Origin: Methanosarcina sp. KYL-1
GTDB taxonomy: Archaea; Halobacteriota; Methanosarcinia; Methanosarcinales; Methanosarcinaceae
Assembly (NCBI RefSeq): GCF_024372725.1
Contig: NZ_VOUA01000025.1
Location: 1 to 55,479, forward strand
Length of the DNA: 55,479 nt
Direction: 5' to 3'
The notes beneath the pieces were generated by a model. It did no database searches. It was given only the letters and a program-made list of their open reading frames with translations, and had not been told where the DNA came from. Positions 44,582-54,738 of the stretch are shown here, one piece after another (the first letter of the stretch is position 1; the number at the start of each line of letters is the position of its first letter). The position numbers and the translations under genes are program-made.

Positions 44582-45007
44582 TTAGCCTGTTTTTTCCTGG
44601 GCGTTTTCCTTACCTTCTTCTCCCTCTTTTCTTGCCCTGTTTTTATGCAGGGCCATCTCGATGTTGCTGTGCAGGTCTTCTTCCTTGAAGGGTTTTGAGA
44701 TATAGCCTGAAGGTTCGGTCATTTTTGCCCTTTCCAGGGTTTCGCTGTCCGTATAGGCGGTGAGATACAGGACCGGAATTCCGAAGCGGGATTTTATCTC
44801 ACGGGCTGCTTCGATCCCGTCCATATCGCCTTTCAGCATGATGTCCATCAAAACCAGGTCCGAGCCCGTAAGTTCTGTTTTCCTTATAGCTTCCTCCCCT
44901 GAAGCTGCGGTGCTCGGGACGGTATACCCGAGATTCATTAACTTATTTCTTATATTCAGGGCTACTATGTTCTGGTCCTCCACGACCAGAATCTTTGCTT
45001 TTTCCAT
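44582..45007 (-). CDS. Stand-alone response regulator receiver, copy 1
   Basis: The 141-residue protein is a CheY-like receiver alone, with no output domain. The acidic pocket is in VVEDQN (Glu10, Asp11), the phosphorylated residue is Asp55 (LMDIMLKGD), Thr83 (LYLTAYT) and Lys105 (ISKPFKEED) complete the switch. A charged tail of about 20 residues follows. It is nearly identical to the receiver at 48497-48898 through most of its length. It lies 139 bp downstream of the 1088-residue kinase and is presumably its partner. Signals probably pass by protein contact. Confidence 0.92.
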   Translation of the reverse strand: MEKAKILVVEDQNIVALNIRNKLMNLGYTVPSTAASGEEAIRKTELTGSDLVLMDIMLKGDMDGIEAAREIKSRFGIPVLYLTAYTDSETLERAKMTEPSGYISKPFKEEDLHSNIEMALHKNRARKEGEEGKENAQEKTG

Positions 45008-45145
45008 TTTGTTACCCCCGTTTTCTTTTTTCTTTTGACTTTATTTTTTATTTTCAGTTAAATACTTTAAATTTTTTCCATTTTTTCCTTGCTTTTTTCC
45101 ATTTGTTATTTCAGTTATCGCTTTTCTTTACCGGTTTACTTTTCA

Positions 45146-48100
45146 TTAGATGCTTTCCCTGAACCGTATCACAAATCTGGTACCTGGTTTTTTCTCAAGC
45201 TCAATATACCCTTCAATCTGTTCAACCAGGGTATTTACAAGCTGCAGGCCCAGTGAGGCCGTATTCTTGAAATCTATGCTTTCCGGAAAACCCAACCCGT
45301 TATCCGATACAACCAGTGAAAACTGAGCTGCTTTATTACGATCCTCATTTTTATTAATTTTTCTGCTGTCAGCCCTATTTTCCTCCCCTACCTGCCCCGT
45401 CTTGCGGAGTTCTATACGGATTTCTCCTCCCCCATCAGGGAAAGCATGTTTCAGGGAATTGGAAATAAGCTCGTTGACTATAATTCCCAGGGGGATTGCG
45501 GTGTCCATCCCCAGGTGGGCCGCCTCAAGGTCCAGTTCCAGGCTTACCTCCTCATTCGCCACCGGGTACGACCTGAGAAGTTCTGAGGTCAGTTTCCGCA
45601 GGTAGGCCGCAAAATCCAGGGTATCGATTTCGCTACCTTTGTAGAGTTCCTCGTGGATGAGGGCCATGGATATAACGCGGTTCTGGCTTTCCTGGAAAGC
45701 CTCGAGCACGTCCCTGTCCACGAACGTTTCCGCCTGGAGGCTCAGCAGTGACGAGATCACCTGCAGGTTGTTCTTGATCCTGTGGTGGATTTCCTTTTTG
45801 CGGATTTTCTCGGTCCTTTCCAGGGCTTCTTCGGCTACTTTTCGCTCTGTGATATCGTGAATCGAACCCTGAAAATACGTGGGTCTGGCAGAGGGGTCCG
45901 GGACGTTCTGGATAACTTCCCTTACCCACCTTATCTCGCCGTCCTTTCTGCGTATCCGGTACTCCAGTTCGGTAAAGAGCTCCGGGTCGGACTTAAGTTT
46001 CCTCCTTTTCTCAAGAATCAGCGGGAGGTCTTCAGGATTCACAAGATCGGTCCATTCCAGGTTTCCGGAAAGGAATTCTTCCCTGGAATATCCTGTGATT
46101 TCTTCCGCAGCTCCGTGCATAAATCTCGGTACGAAGTCCCCGTCAAGCTGGAATCCGATTCCCCGGAAGTTTTGCATGAATGAATGGAGACATTCTTCGC
46201 TCCTCTGCACTTTTTCCACGGCAAGTTTCCGCTCGGTTATATCTTTTTTCACTCCCAGTATCCTGTGGATGCGCCCTTGCTCAGCCTTAAATGCGATTGC
46301 GTTATCTTCCAGATATATGTAGTCCCCGTTATTCTTTATAAAGCGGTACACTTCATGGAATTCCTTTCCTTTTTTGAAGGTTTCTTCCATTGCGGATCTC
46401 ACTCTTTCCCTGTCTTCGGGATGCACGTATTCGTACCAGCTGTCCAGGTTTAATTTCTGGAATTCAAGTATGTGGGCAATGTCTTCCCTGCGAATTCCTG
46501 CCCAGTCAATAGTATCCGCGTCCAGGTCATAATCAAAGACCATCTGGCCGGTCTGCTCTGCAACCAGGCGATAGCGCTCTTCGCTTTTTCTCACGGTTTC
46601 CTGGGCCCGCTTGTGTTCCGTAATATCAAACATTACCCCTAAGATTCCTTTTTTGTTCCCATTCACGTCTGTATACGGGGCTTTGTTGACGAGAAAGTCC
46701 CTGGTCCCCTGGGTGGCGCATTTCAATTTGGCTTCATAACGCTGGGTCTTTTCCTGTCTCAGCAGTTTCAGGTCGTATTCTTCGTGAACGCGGATCAGCT
46801 CTTCAGGCATCTCTTTAAAAAGCTCATTAAGGGTTTGTCCGACTATCTGTTCTTTCGGAACCCCGACAATCTCCCTGGAGAACTCTTCGTTGCATATCCT
46901 GTATTTGCTTTCGCCGTCCTTGTAAAAAACGGGGGTTGGTATGGCATCGAGCAGTTTTTCCAGGAAATACAGGTTATCCCTTAGCTTTTTTTCTGCCTGT
47001 TTGAGTCCGCTTATGTCCTGCATGACGCAGAGCAGTCCGGTAATCTCACCGTTACTGTCTCCGAATGTTGATTTATTTATAAGGAAGTCTCGGGTTTTTC
47101 CATCGGCACAGATGTGTCTGCGTTCAAAAATGCGGGTTTCCCCTTTCATGAGCATTTCCTGCTCTTCCCTATGGATTTTCCTGGAATTTTCAAGGAGAAA
47201 CTCCATGTTGTATTCGGGGCACTTTTTGAGAATTTCAGGGGCAGCCCTTTCCGTAACTTCCTGGGATGTAAAGCCCAGGATGTCTCCTTTTGGAAGTCCC
47301 ACAATCTGTTTGAAAAAATGTTCGTTACAGTCTTTAAAGACCCCATTTTTATCTTTGTAATATATGGGATTGGGCATCGAATTGAGCAGCTTTTTCAACA
47401 ATTCTAAGTTACCTTGCAGTGTTTTCTCTGCATTTTTTCTTTCGGCAATTTCCTGGAAAAGCCTTTCATTTGTTGCAGTAAGTTCCCTGGTCCTTTCCTC
47501 TACCAGTTTCTCCATCCACCTATCATGGAGCCTCAGTTCCTCTTCGGCTTTTCGGCGTTCAATCGTTTCCCCAATTAAAAAAGCCACGGAGCTCAGGAAA
47601 AATACGTCTTCTTCAGAAAAGTCCTTCTTCTTTGTGGAGTGCGCCCCGATCACCCCGAAGGTTTTTTCCCTGCCTCCTATGCTGACACTCATCCCGCTGA
47701 CAGGGGGGTGATCCGTGACGAAGCCGGTTTTTTTGAAACGTTTTTCCGTTCTCATGTCTTCTACAACGACAGGTTTCCCGCAAAGCACTGTATACCCTGC
47801 CTGGGAGTCCGCTCCCCCTTCTGCGACTCCCTTTCCTACAAGCCCTTCATCCGGGCCGAACGCTGCCCTGAGCAGGAAATTTCCATCGGGCAGGAATTCC
47901 AGGATTTTGCAGGACTCGACTTCCATAGTCCGGGCAACCAGCCGCATGCTTTCATTCATCAGCGCCTGGAGGCTTTTGCATGAAAGGGTAATTTCTCCCA
48001 GCCTTTTGAGAACAGTATACTGTTTTTCCCTTACAAGCAGACGTTTTTCGAGCTCTTTTCGGCTGCTTATGTCATATCCGTAGATGTTTACGCAGCCTTC

Positions 48101-48412
48101 CTCAGGCAGGGGATACATTGTGGCCAGGTACGTTCTGCCTTCGGCTTCCAGCTCAAGTTCTTCACTATACCCCAGAATTAACGCTTTTTGAACCTGGTTT
48201 TCAATATCTAACGGGACTTTTTCCCCTTCCGGGAGCTTCCATTTCTCAAGTAAAGGATAAGCGGCGCTGTTTGCATAGAGCAACTTCCCATCTTTCCCCA
48301 CACTGAGTACGGGATTCGGGTTCTTTGAGGGAAAAAACTCCAGAAATCTTTCTTCCCCCTGCTTTCCATCGCCCTCAATGGCTTCTGGTTCTGAAATCCC
48401 AGCCAGGTCCAC
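45146..48412 (-). CDS. Multi-PAS/GAF sensor histidine kinase, copy 1
   Basis: The 1088-residue protein has no clear membrane segment and is probably soluble. From the N-terminus: a PAS domain (about 25-115), a GAF domain (about 140-285), a coiled coil, two PAS domains opening FLEKLL (about 335-585), a PAS of the 129-residue type (about 595-720, ERYRLVAEQTGQMVFDYD) and a further PAS (725-850). The HisKA_2 phosphoacceptor is in KKEIHHRIKNNLQVISSLL (about 875). The ATPase has NELISNSLKHA and DNGLGFPE. The start is a GTG at 48412 after GGTGG. It follows the receiver at 48497-48898 by 84 bp and precedes the receiver at 44582. Confidence 0.92.
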   Translation of the reverse strand: MDLAGISEPEAIEGDGKQGEERFLEFFPSKNPNPVLSVGKDGKLLYANSAAYPLLEKWKLPEGEKVPLDIENQVQKALILGYSEELELEAEGRTYLATMYPLPEEGCVNIYGYDISSRKELEKRLLVREKQYTVLKRLGEITLSCKSLQALMNESMRLVARTMEVESCKILEFLPDGNFLLRAAFGPDEGLVGKGVAEGGADSQAGYTVLCGKPVVVEDMRTEKRFKKTGFVTDHPPVSGMSVSIGGREKTFGVIGAHSTKKKDFSEEDVFFLSSVAFLIGETIERRKAEEELRLHDRWMEKLVEERTRELTATNERLFQEIAERKNAEKTLQGNLELLKKLLNSMPNPIYYKDKNGVFKDCNEHFFKQIVGLPKGDILGFTSQEVTERAAPEILKKCPEYNMEFLLENSRKIHREEQEMLMKGETRIFERRHICADGKTRDFLINKSTFGDSNGEITGLLCVMQDISGLKQAEKKLRDNLYFLEKLLDAIPTPVFYKDGESKYRICNEEFSREIVGVPKEQIVGQTLNELFKEMPEELIRVHEEYDLKLLRQEKTQRYEAKLKCATQGTRDFLVNKAPYTDVNGNKKGILGVMFDITEHKRAQETVRKSEERYRLVAEQTGQMVFDYDLDADTIDWAGIRREDIAHILEFQKLNLDSWYEYVHPEDRERVRSAMEETFKKGKEFHEVYRFIKNNGDYIYLEDNAIAFKAEQGRIHRILGVKKDITERKLAVEKVQRSEECLHSFMQNFRGIGFQLDGDFVPRFMHGAAEEITGYSREEFLSGNLEWTDLVNPEDLPLILEKRRKLKSDPELFTELEYRIRRKDGEIRWVREVIQNVPDPSARPTYFQGSIHDITERKVAEEALERTEKIRKKEIHHRIKNNLQVISSLLSLQAETFVDRDVLEAFQESQNRVISMALIHEELYKGSEIDTLDFAAYLRKLTSELLRSYPVANEEVSLELDLEAAHLGMDTAIPLGIIVNELISNSLKHAFPDGGGEIRIELRKTGQVGEENRADSRKINKNEDRNKAAQFSLVVSDNGLGFPESIDFKNTASLGLQLVNTLVEQIEGYIELEKKPGTRFVIRFRESI

Positions 48413-48496
48413 CTGACCACCCCTTAAATTTTTATTTTTAACCGCCCCTGAAGCTTCCTCATTTATTTCAGCCGAATTTTAGAAAATCTGAAAGAT

Positions 48497-48898
48497 TTAC
48501 TCAATTTCGTCTTCTTCTCTTTCAGCCCTGTATTTGTGCAGTGCCATCTCGATGTTGCTGTGCAGGTCTTCCTCTTTGAAGGGTTTGGAGATATAGCCTG
48601 CGGGTTCGGTCATTTTCGCCCTCTCCAGGGTTTCATCGTCCGTGTAAGCGGTGAGGTAAAGGATTGGGGTCCCAAAACGGGCTTTAATCTCTTTTGCGGC
48701 TTCTATCCCGTCTATGTCCCCTTTCAACATGATATCCATCAAAACAAGGTCCGCACCAGTCAGCTCTGCTTTCCTTATGGCTTCTTCTCCGGTGGATGCG
48801 GTAGCCGGTACGGTATAGCCTAGGTTTTTCAGTTTATTTCTGATATTAAGAGCTACAATGTTCTGGTCCTCAACAACCAGAATTTTTGCTTTTTTCAT
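48497..48898 (-). CDS. Stand-alone response regulator receiver, copy 2
   Basis: The 133-residue protein is a CheY-like receiver closely matching the one at 44582-45007: same Asp55, Thr83 and Lys105, and the same opening (KAKILVVEDQNIVALNIRNKL). It differs mainly at the charged tail. It lies 137 bp after the 1900-residue kinase and 84 bp before the 1088-residue kinase, so it is probably co-transcribed. Having no output domain, it may pass signals to other proteins or act as a phosphate sink. Confidence 0.92.
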   Translation of the reverse strand: MKKAKILVVEDQNIVALNIRNKLKNLGYTVPATASTGEEAIRKAELTGADLVLMDIMLKGDIDGIEAAKEIKARFGTPILYLTAYTDDETLERAKMTEPAGYISKPFKEEDLHSNIEMALHKYRAEREEDEIE

Positions 48899-49035
48899 TT
48901 TATTTCCCCTTTTATTGTTTCTTTTCCCCTTTTATTTTTATTTTATATCTTTTACTTTTTATACTCTACTTTACAATCCTCTTTCACATTTTATAATCAT
49001 ACCTCACTTTTTGTTTGTACTGAGTTCAGAGTTCC

Positions 49036-52000
49036 TTATTCGGTTTCCGTGAAACTGATCCTGAATACAGTTCCTCCGTTTCTCTCCATTTCGATTGTAG
49101 CCTCCAGCTGTTCCACAAGGGTATTTACGAGCTGCAGGCCCAGAGAATCGGTATTCTTGAAGTTGATGTTTTCAGGAAAACCCAACCCATTGTCTGAAAC
49201 GACCAGTGTATAAAGGTAACTTTTGTTAATTAAACTCCCTTTATCCTTATTACTTGTGATCTTACTTATATTTTTATTTTCACTGATCTCCTCCCTGCAG
49301 AGTTTTATCTGGATTTCCCCTTTCCTGCTTGCAGGGAAAGCGTGCTTAAGGGAATTGGAGACAAGCTCGTTGATAATGATCCCTAACGGGATTGCCGTAT
49401 CCATTCCCAGGAATGTCTCTTCCAGCTCCAGGTTCAGCTTTACGTCCTCTTTCCTGACCGTATAAGAGCGGAGAAGGTCCGAAGTCAGTTTCCGGAGATA
49501 AGCTGAAAAATCAAGAGTCTCGGTGTCTCCTGCCCTGTACAGTTCTTCGTGGATAATTGCCATGGACGCCACGCGGTTCTGGCTTTCCCTGAATGCCTCT
49601 ACCACCTTTTCCTCTCTGAACTGGTCAGCTTGCAGTTCAAGGAGGCTGGATATTACCTGGAGGTTGTTTTTTATCCGGTGGTGTATCTCTTTCTTGCGGA
49701 TCTCCTCGGTCCTTGCAAGGGCTTCTTCTGCTTCCTTTCTTTCGGTGATGTCATAGATTGAGCCCTGCACAAACAAGGGTTTTCCGGAAGAATCGGAAAT
49801 GTTCTGTATGATCTCATTGACCCATCGAAGCTTTCCGTCCCTGTGCCTTATCCGGTATTCCCGGTTAATGATTGTTCCAGGGATGTTTTTAAGTTTCTCG
49901 GCGTCTTCAAGGATACGCGGCCTGTACTCTTCATCCACAATCCTGTCCCAGCGCACTTTTCCGGAAAGAAATTCTTCTTCGCAGTACCCGGTTATTTCTT
50001 TTAGGAGGCCCTGCGCAAAAATCGGATCAAAGTCCGTAGTCTCCTGGAATGCAATTCCTTTGAAGTTTTGTATAAATGAACGGTACTTCTCTTCGCTTTC
50101 CCTTACTTTTTCAAGGGAGTGTTTGATCTGTGTAATGTCTCTATTTGCCCCGAGCATCCTGTGTATGCAGCCCTTTTCATCCTTCAGGAATACTCCCCTG
50201 TTTTCCACATAAATATAGTTCCCGTCCTTCCTTTTGATCCTGTATTCTTCACAGTACCTTTCTCCTGTCTCCAGGCACTTTTGATATGACTCGGTTGTTC
50301 TTTTGCGGTCATCCGGGTGTAAGAGCTCTTTCCAGTCCTCCAGACTGCTTATATTTTTAAATTCTTCTTCCCCGTAATTCGTAAGCTCTTTGATAGCTCC
50401 TGCCCAGCCTATTTTATCTTCCAGAACGTCATAGTCGTATACCAGTTGCCCTGTCTGCTCGGCAACGATGCGGAAACGTTCTTCGCTTATCTGCAATTCT
50501 TCCGTTCCTCTCTTTCTCTCGGTGATATCTTTTATCACTCCGATCAGCCGGTATACTCTGCTCTTTTTATCTCTCAAATAAGTCCCGCAGTCTTCCACGT
50601 AAATGTAGTTTCCGGACTTTCTTTTGAACCTGTATTCCTGGCAGTAACTTCCCCCGTTCTTAAGGGCATTTCCAAAATATGTTATCGCTTTTTTATAGTC
50701 TTCAGGGTGGATGTGCTCTTTCCAGAGCTCACCGGTCGTAAGCTTATGGATTTCCTCATGAGTGTAACCGGTAATATCCTCAATGGCCCCTGCCCATTTC
50801 ACATGGTCCGAACCGATGTTAAAATCGTATACTAGCTGGCCGGTCTTCTCTGCCGCTATGCGGAACCTTTCTTCGCTTTCCTGAAGTTTTTCCGCGGCAA
50901 GCTTTATGGGAGTGATGTCTTTTATTACCCCTACGGCCTTGCGGATCTTCCCCTCTCCGTTTCTCAGGTATATCCCGCTGTCTTCTACCTGGAAATAGTT
51001 CCCGCCCTTTCTCCTGAACCTGTATTCCACACGGAAGTGGCTGTCTTTTTCCCGGGATTTTTTGAGTTCTGCAAGAGTCTTTTCCCGGTCTTCGGGGTGG
51101 ACATGCTCAATCCACATTTTGCTGTCGAATTCCCGGAATTCTTCAACGCTGTAACCGGTAATTTCGGTGATAGCTCCTGACCAGGTAAGCACGTTATTCA
51201 CGTGGTCGTGTTCAAAGACAATCTGGCCTGTCTGCTCGGCAGCGACCCTGAAGCGTTCCTCGCTTTCCGCAAGTTTCTTCTGGGCAAGCTTCTTCTCTAC
51301 AATGTCTTTGATAACTCCAAGTGCCTTGCATACTTTTCCGTTTTCGTCTTTAAGGTAGACTCCCTCATCTTCCACGATGAGATAGCTTCCGTCTGCCTTT
51401 TTGAGTCTGTACTCTTCGAAGAAATCTCCCCCGTCTTTTCTGCAGCGTTCATGTGATGCCGTCACCCTTTCCTGGTCTTCGGGATGGATCAACCCAAGCC
51501 AGCCATTGGCGGTGATTTTCTGGAATTCTTCTAAGCCGTATCCGGTAATTTCGGGGATTGCTCCCGCCCACCCAATTGTCCCGCTCTTATAGTCATCATG
51601 ATACAGGACCTGTCCGGTATGTTCTGCTATCAGGCGGTACCTTTCTTCACTTTTTTCAAGTTTTTCCCGGGCAAGTTTCTGTTCCGTTATATCCTTTATA
51701 ACCCCAAGCATCCTGTATATGCGGGCCTGTTCGTCTTTGAGGAAAATCCCTCTGTCTTCCACGTAGAAGTAAGTCCCGTCTTTTCTCCTGAGCCTGTATT
51801 CTTCATGGTACTTTTTCTCTTCTTCCAGGGCTCTGTAGTGGGCCTCTACCGCTCTCTTCCGGTCCTCAGGATGGATATGTTCGGTCCAGCATTCTAAATT
51901 GAAGTCTTCTAACTCTTCCCTACCGTATCCCGTAAGTTCCTCTATGGCTCCCGCCCAGTCGTTTCGGTTTGCCTCGATATCATAATCGTATACCATCTGC

Positions 52001-54738
52001 CCGGTCTGCTCGGCGGCAAGCCTGTACCTCTCTTCGCTTTTCTCTATTTTCTCCTGGGCCGTTTTTCTCTCCGTGATATCTTTCATCACCCCTAGGGCTC
52101 TATACACCTGCCCGTTTTCATTCTGAAGACAGACCCCGCTGTCTTCTACGTAAAAATAGCTCCCGTCTTTCCTGCGGAACCTGAACTCCTCTTTAAACCT
52201 TCCCCCTCTCTTCAAATACTCCTTTATATTTTTGACTACAGACTCACGATTTTCGGGATGTATGTGTTCTGCCCAGGTATCGGGGCTGAATTTCCGGAAC
52301 TCCTCATAACTGTACCCTGTAAGTTCCTTAATGGCTCCTGCCCAGTTAACTTCTCTTTTTTCCGGGCCATAATCATAAACAATCTGCCCTGTCTGTTCTG
52401 CGGCGACGCGATACCTTTCTTCACTTTTTTCAAGTTTTTCCAGGGCAAGTTTACGCTCCGTTATATCTTTTTTTACGCCAACGACCCTGTAAGGGCGTCC
52501 ACTTTCGTCTTTCAGGACTTTTCCGCTGTCTTCCACGTAGAAATATCTGCCGTCTTTCCTTCTGAACCTGAATATTTCGTGAATCTCATCCCCTGTCTCC
52601 AGGGACTTTGCTATACTTTCGACAACTTGTGGTCTTTCTTCGGGATGTATGTGTGAAATCCATTCATCTCTTCTGAATTTCTGGAATTCTTCTTTGCCGT
52701 ATCCCGTAATCTCTTCAATAGCTCCGGCCCAGTCGGTTATTCCGGTCTCGATTTCATAATCATAAACAATCTGCCCTGTTTGTTCGGCGGCGATACTGTA
52801 CCTTTCTTCACTTTTCTCAATTTTGTCCCGGGCAAGCTTTTTTTCAGTAATGTCTTTTATTGCGCCTAGCATCCGGTATACCCGGCCTTTTTCATCTTTC
52901 AGAAAAACTCCGGTGCTTTCCACATTAACGTATCTTCCGTCCTTTCTCAGCACCCGGTACTCCTGCTGGTACTTCTCTCCCTCTTTAAAGGCATGTTTAT
53001 AATACTCGATTGCCCTTTTCTTGTCTTCTGGATGGATAAGGGCTTCCCAGGTCCCCCTGGAAGAAATACTGGGGTCTCCATCTCCGTACCCTATGATCCC
53101 TTCAATTGCCCCTACCCAGGAAAGCCTGTCCCTTGCGACATCATAGTCATAGACCCCATGCCCGGTCTGTTCAGCAGTAAGGCGGAAGCGCTCCTCACTT
53201 TCTTTTATTTTTTCCATTGAAAGCTTTCTTTCGCTTATATCTTTTATTACTCCGGCAGTCCTGTAGACCTTCCCATCCTTATCTTTTATGTAAAATCCGT
53301 TGTCCTCTGCGTAGAAATAGCTGCCGTCTTTTCTTCTGAACCTGTACTCTTTATGGAAGTCTTCCCCTGCCTCCAGGCATTTTTTATAGGTTTCAACAGC
53401 CCTCTGGCGGTCCTCCGGATGGAGGTGTTCAGCCCAGACCTCAGGGGTAAATCCCTGGAACTCCCCATAACTGTATCCAGTCAGTTCTTCAATGGCACCT
53501 TCCCAGGAACTCTGTTTTGTCTTCAAATCATAATCATAAACAAGCTTGCCGGTCCTTTCTGCAACTGCCCGGAATCTTTCTTCACTTTTCTCCAGGATTT
53601 CCCTGGCTATTTTCCTTTCGCTTATATCTTTTATTACACCAATAATCCGGTTCATCTGACCTTTTTCATTTCGAAGGTACACGCTGCTGTCTTCCACATG
53701 GAAATAGTTCCCGTCCTTTCTCCTGAACCGGTATTCTTCAAGGTATTTCTCCCCTGTTCTCGTGCACCTTTCATGGGCTTCCCAGGCCCTTTCCCTGTCT
53801 TCGGGATGGATATGACCCCTCCAGCCTTCCAGGTCTACCTGCCTGAACTCTCCAGGGCTGTATCCGGTAAGCTCTTTGATTGCTCCCGCCCAGTCAATCT
53901 GTTTTGATTCTATGTCATAATCATATACAAGCTGCCCTGTCTGCTCTGCAGCAATGCGGTACCTTTCCTCGCTTTTCCGGAATATTTCTTCTGCTTTCTT
54001 GCGCTGGGTTATGTCCAGCATCACGCCTGCAATCCAGTTCACGTTTCCGGAACAGTCTTTATACGTGGCTTTGTGGAGAAGGAAGTCTCTTTTTACGCCA
54101 TCTGCACAGACCACCTTAATCTCGCAGTAGTGGCTTCCTCCCTGCTTGAGAAGCTCCCGGTCATGCAGCTGGTATATTTCTGCGAGTTCTTCCGGGATCT
54201 TTTTCTGAAACTCTGCAAAAGATCCTCCGATTACCTTTTCCTTCGGAAGTCCCATAATCTGGCTGGCAAAGGTCTTGTTACAGTTCAGGTAAATCCCGTT
54301 TTTGTCTCTCTGGAATACCGGGCTCGGGATGTCGTCAATCAGCGTTTCCAGAAAACTTACGGTATTTCGAAGGGATTCTTCCGTTCTCTTGCTCCGGGTT
54401 ATGTCAAACCCGTAGAAGTTTACGCATCCTTCCTCGGGAAGTGGGTGGATTGTTGCGGAGTAAATCCTTTTTCCTGCCGTAAGCTCCAGGTATTCAGGAT
54501 TTTTTTGGGCAAGTACTCTCAGGAAGCTGTGCCTCAGGGCTTGAGGGAGTTTTTCCTTTTCCCGGACTCCCCAGTGTTCCAGCAAAGGAAAAGCCGCCCT
54601 ATTGGCATAGATGATCGTACCATCCTTTTCCACTCTCAGGATCGGATTCGGATTATCGGAAGGAAACTGTCCAATTGATTCTTCATTTCCCTCCTTTTCG
54701 AGCTCTCTGCTGTCTTCGAAGTTTTTCGAGTCCCCCAT
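49036..54738 (-). CDS. Giant sensor kinase with ten tandem near-identical PAS units
   Basis: At 1900 residues it is far longer than usual sensor kinases. An N-terminal PAS (about 25-115) and a second PAS (about 125-250) are followed by ten tandem PAS_3-type units of about 129 residues (about 255-1545). Each opens KSEERYRxAAEQTGQxVYDYD, with DWAGAIxELTGY and HPEDR, then EYRFRRKDGxYFxVED and GVIKDITERK. A different PAS (about 1550-1670, SFIQNFKGIAFQ), the HisKA_2 helix KKEIHHRIKNNLQVISSLL (about 1685) and the ATPase with NELVSNSLKHA and DNGLGFPEN follow. The units presumably sense ligands, perhaps haem or redox, but no haem ligand is defined. No membrane segment is evident. The ATG at 54738 follows GTGAGG. 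It belongs to a two-module cluster with two receivers. Confidence 0.93.
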   Translation of the reverse strand: MGDSKNFEDSRELEKEGNEESIGQFPSDNPNPILRVEKDGTIIYANRAAFPLLEHWGVREKEKLPQALRHSFLRVLAQKNPEYLELTAGKRIYSATIHPLPEEGCVNFYGFDITRSKRTEESLRNTVSFLETLIDDIPSPVFQRDKNGIYLNCNKTFASQIMGLPKEKVIGGSFAEFQKKIPEELAEIYQLHDRELLKQGGSHYCEIKVVCADGVKRDFLLHKATYKDCSGNVNWIAGVMLDITQRKKAEEIFRKSEERYRIAAEQTGQLVYDYDIESKQIDWAGAIKELTGYSPGEFRQVDLEGWRGHIHPEDRERAWEAHERCTRTGEKYLEEYRFRRKDGNYFHVEDSSVYLRNEKGQMNRIIGVIKDISERKIAREILEKSEERFRAVAERTGKLVYDYDLKTKQSSWEGAIEELTGYSYGEFQGFTPEVWAEHLHPEDRQRAVETYKKCLEAGEDFHKEYRFRRKDGSYFYAEDNGFYIKDKDGKVYRTAGVIKDISERKLSMEKIKESEERFRLTAEQTGHGVYDYDVARDRLSWVGAIEGIIGYGDGDPSISSRGTWEALIHPEDKKRAIEYYKHAFKEGEKYQQEYRVLRKDGRYVNVESTGVFLKDEKGRVYRMLGAIKDITEKKLARDKIEKSEERYSIAAEQTGQIVYDYEIETGITDWAGAIEEITGYGKEEFQKFRRDEWISHIHPEERPQVVESIAKSLETGDEIHEIFRFRRKDGRYFYVEDSGKVLKDESGRPYRVVGVKKDITERKLALEKLEKSEERYRVAAEQTGQIVYDYGPEKREVNWAGAIKELTGYSYEEFRKFSPDTWAEHIHPENRESVVKNIKEYLKRGGRFKEEFRFRRKDGSYFYVEDSGVCLQNENGQVYRALGVMKDITERKTAQEKIEKSEERYRLAAEQTGQMVYDYDIEANRNDWAGAIEELTGYGREELEDFNLECWTEHIHPEDRKRAVEAHYRALEEEKKYHEEYRLRRKDGTYFYVEDRGIFLKDEQARIYRMLGVIKDITEQKLAREKLEKSEERYRLIAEHTGQVLYHDDYKSGTIGWAGAIPEITGYGLEEFQKITANGWLGLIHPEDQERVTASHERCRKDGGDFFEEYRLKKADGSYLIVEDEGVYLKDENGKVCKALGVIKDIVEKKLAQKKLAESEERFRVAAEQTGQIVFEHDHVNNVLTWSGAITEITGYSVEEFREFDSKMWIEHVHPEDREKTLAELKKSREKDSHFRVEYRFRRKGGNYFQVEDSGIYLRNGEGKIRKAVGVIKDITPIKLAAEKLQESEERFRIAAEKTGQLVYDFNIGSDHVKWAGAIEDITGYTHEEIHKLTTGELWKEHIHPEDYKKAITYFGNALKNGGSYCQEYRFKRKSGNYIYVEDCGTYLRDKKSRVYRLIGVIKDITERKRGTEELQISEERFRIVAEQTGQLVYDYDVLEDKIGWAGAIKELTNYGEEEFKNISSLEDWKELLHPDDRKRTTESYQKCLETGERYCEEYRIKRKDGNYIYVENRGVFLKDEKGCIHRMLGANRDITQIKHSLEKVRESEEKYRSFIQNFKGIAFQETTDFDPIFAQGLLKEITGYCEEEFLSGKVRWDRIVDEEYRPRILEDAEKLKNIPGTIINREYRIRHRDGKLRWVNEIIQNISDSSGKPLFVQGSIYDITERKEAEEALARTEEIRKKEIHHRIKNNLQVISSLLELQADQFREEKVVEAFRESQNRVASMAIIHEELYRAGDTETLDFSAYLRKLTSDLLRSYTVRKEDVKLNLELEETFLGMDTAIPLGIIINELVSNSLKHAFPASRKGEIQIKLCREEISENKNISKITSNKDKGSLINKSYLYTLVVSDNGLGFPENINFKNTDSLGLQLVNTLVEQLEATIEMERNGGTVFRISFTETE

